NCBI RefSeq assembly: GCF_005869855.1
Contig: NZ_SZNH01000006.1
Location: forward strand, 20,891-64,318
Reading direction: 5' to 3'
Origin: Nostoc sp. PA-18-2419
GTDB lineage: Bacteria > Cyanobacteriota > Cyanobacteriia > Cyanobacteriales > Nostocaceae
Length of the DNA: 43,428 bases
The first letter of the stretch is position 1; every line of letters starts with the position of its first letter. The notes under the pieces were generated by a model. It had not been told where the DNA came from, searched no databases, and saw nothing but the letters and a program-made list of their open reading frames with translations. Made by a program: the position numbers and the translations under genes. Positions 43,122 through 43,428 of this stretch are shown here, piece by piece.

Positions 43122-43310
43122 TTACTTTAGCAAGTAGCTAATAGCAACACCAGCAGCAACCCCAGCAGCAAAGCCAAGAACAAACGCTGGAGTAAAACCA
43201 CCCTTAGTAATATCTAGTTCGCTATCGGTTAAATCATTCATAAAGCTTTCAGAACCATCGAACAAATCAGCGCCAGCAGGACGTAGATTTGAAATTGCAA
43301 TGTTAGCCAT
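43122..43310 (-). CDS. Double-glycine-leader precursor peptide with glycine-zipper core
   Basis: A 62-residue peptide. The leader (1-38) ends LTDSELDITKGG, a double-glycine site of the type cut by C39 peptidases. The predicted core (39-62) starts FTPAF and is strongly hydrophobic, with Gly46, Gly50 and Gly54 spaced as GxxxGxxxG and a single terminal Lys. That suits a membrane-spanning helix, as in class IIb two-peptide bacteriocins. AGGAG (43325-43321) lies 10 bases before ATG 43310. It converges on the exporter operon, sharing a terminator hairpin. A paralogue follows upstream on -. It could be a bacteriocin, a signal or a filament-specific peptide; no modification enzyme is visible in the window. 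Confidence 0.82.
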   Translation of the reverse strand: MANIAISNLRPAGADLFDGSESFMNDLTDSELDITKGGFTPAFVLGFAAGVAAGVAISYLLK

Positions 43311-43320
43311 AGTAACTTTA

Positions 43321-43325
43321 CTCCT
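43321..43325 (-). promoter_or_regulatory. Ribosome binding site of the precursor peptide gene
   Basis: AGGAG on - lies 10 bases before the ATG (43310-43308). It supports translation of this short frame. Confidence 0.7.
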
Positions 43326-43347
43326 AAGTTAATTTGTTTGAGTTTTT

Positions 43348-43372
43348 GTGAGGAGTTGTATTTCCTCCTCAC
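43348..43372. other. Hairpin in the leader between the two peptide genes
   Basis: GTGAGGAG (43348-43355) and CTCCTCAC (43365-43372) form an 8-bp stem with a 9-base loop. On - it lies between the stop of the upstream peptide and the RBS of the next. No T-run follows on -, so it may balance expression or stabilise mRNA rather than end transcription. Confidence 0.45.
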
Positions 43373-43389
43373 ATCTATATCATCGATTT

Positions 43390-43428
43390 TTACTTCAGCA
43401 AGTAGGTAATAGCAATACCAGCGGCAAC
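43390..43428 (-). CDS. Second precursor peptide, C-terminal fragment
   Basis: On - the last 13 codons before the window edge read VAAGIAITYLLK and TAA (43392-43390). This is nearly the same as VAAGVAISYLLK at the end of the complete peptide 80 bases away. The N-terminal part, with its leader, lies beyond the window. It shows that the peptides form a tandem family, probably one transcript. The spacing of the glycines suggests the same zipper. The fragment is too short for more. Confidence 0.75.
   Translation of the reverse strand, partial: VAAGIAITYLLK

Overview
The window looks like chromosome from a heterocyst-forming filamentous cyanobacterium (Nostoc/Anabaena type). The evidence is frequent GCGATCGC (HIP1) octamers inside genes, short tandem repeats such as CCCCAGT and TGACAAA, small nested palindromic repeats between genes, and above all a gene set that I recognise as the heterocyst envelope polysaccharide (HEP) island, including hepC and hepA.

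Region 1 (1-24879, all on +) is a roughly 20-gene polysaccharide island. It opens with nucleotide-sugar genes: the tail of a glucose-1-phosphate cytidylyltransferase, an L-2-hydroxyglutarate oxidase-like flavoprotein, an NDP-sugar epimerase/reductase, a sugar C-methyltransferase, an RmlC-type 3,5-epimerase, a phytanoyl-CoA-dioxygenase-like enzyme and a SAF-domain dehydrogenase. Interleaved with and following them are nine glycosyltransferases, a Wzc-like BY-kinase/chain-length protein, HepC, the HepA ABC exporter and a Wzy/O-antigen-ligase-like membrane protein. The natural reading is that a CDP- (or dTDP-) linked, possibly branched deoxysugar is made, assembled with other sugars into a repeat unit, polymerised and exported to the heterocyst envelope. 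A 588-base gap separates the first block from hepC-hepA.

Region 2 (24893-30401) is accessory. It holds a 47-residue basic ORF and a Uma2-family nuclease-like gene on -, then a two-gene module on + (a Walker-type ATPase overlapping a second protein with a degenerate ATPase-like N-terminus and seven 42-residue TPRs), repeat-rich DNA with four 21-base tandem units, and a small membrane protein on -.

Region 3 (30402-36363) has a multi-hairpin intergenic element, phosphoenolpyruvate synthase, an XisH remnant of about 15 codons, a GNAT acetyltransferase, a PMT-type glycosyltransferase whose start codon and one loop derive from repeat DNA, and a DUF4058 protein.

Region 4 (36364-43428) is a peptide-export system. 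An IS630-like DNA-binding protein without a transposase catalytic domain overlaps a C39-peptidase ABC exporter, followed by an HlyD-type adaptor and a PpiC-like isomerase. Facing this operon on -, across a bidirectional hairpin, are at least two small double-glycine-leader peptides. The complete one has a 24-residue hydrophobic core with a GxxxGxxxG glycine zipper; the second is cut by the window edge. This export/peptide locus, together with the active/degenerate ATPase-TPR pair, is the best candidate for undescribed biology. No tRNA, rRNA, CRISPR array or intact insertion sequence was seen.
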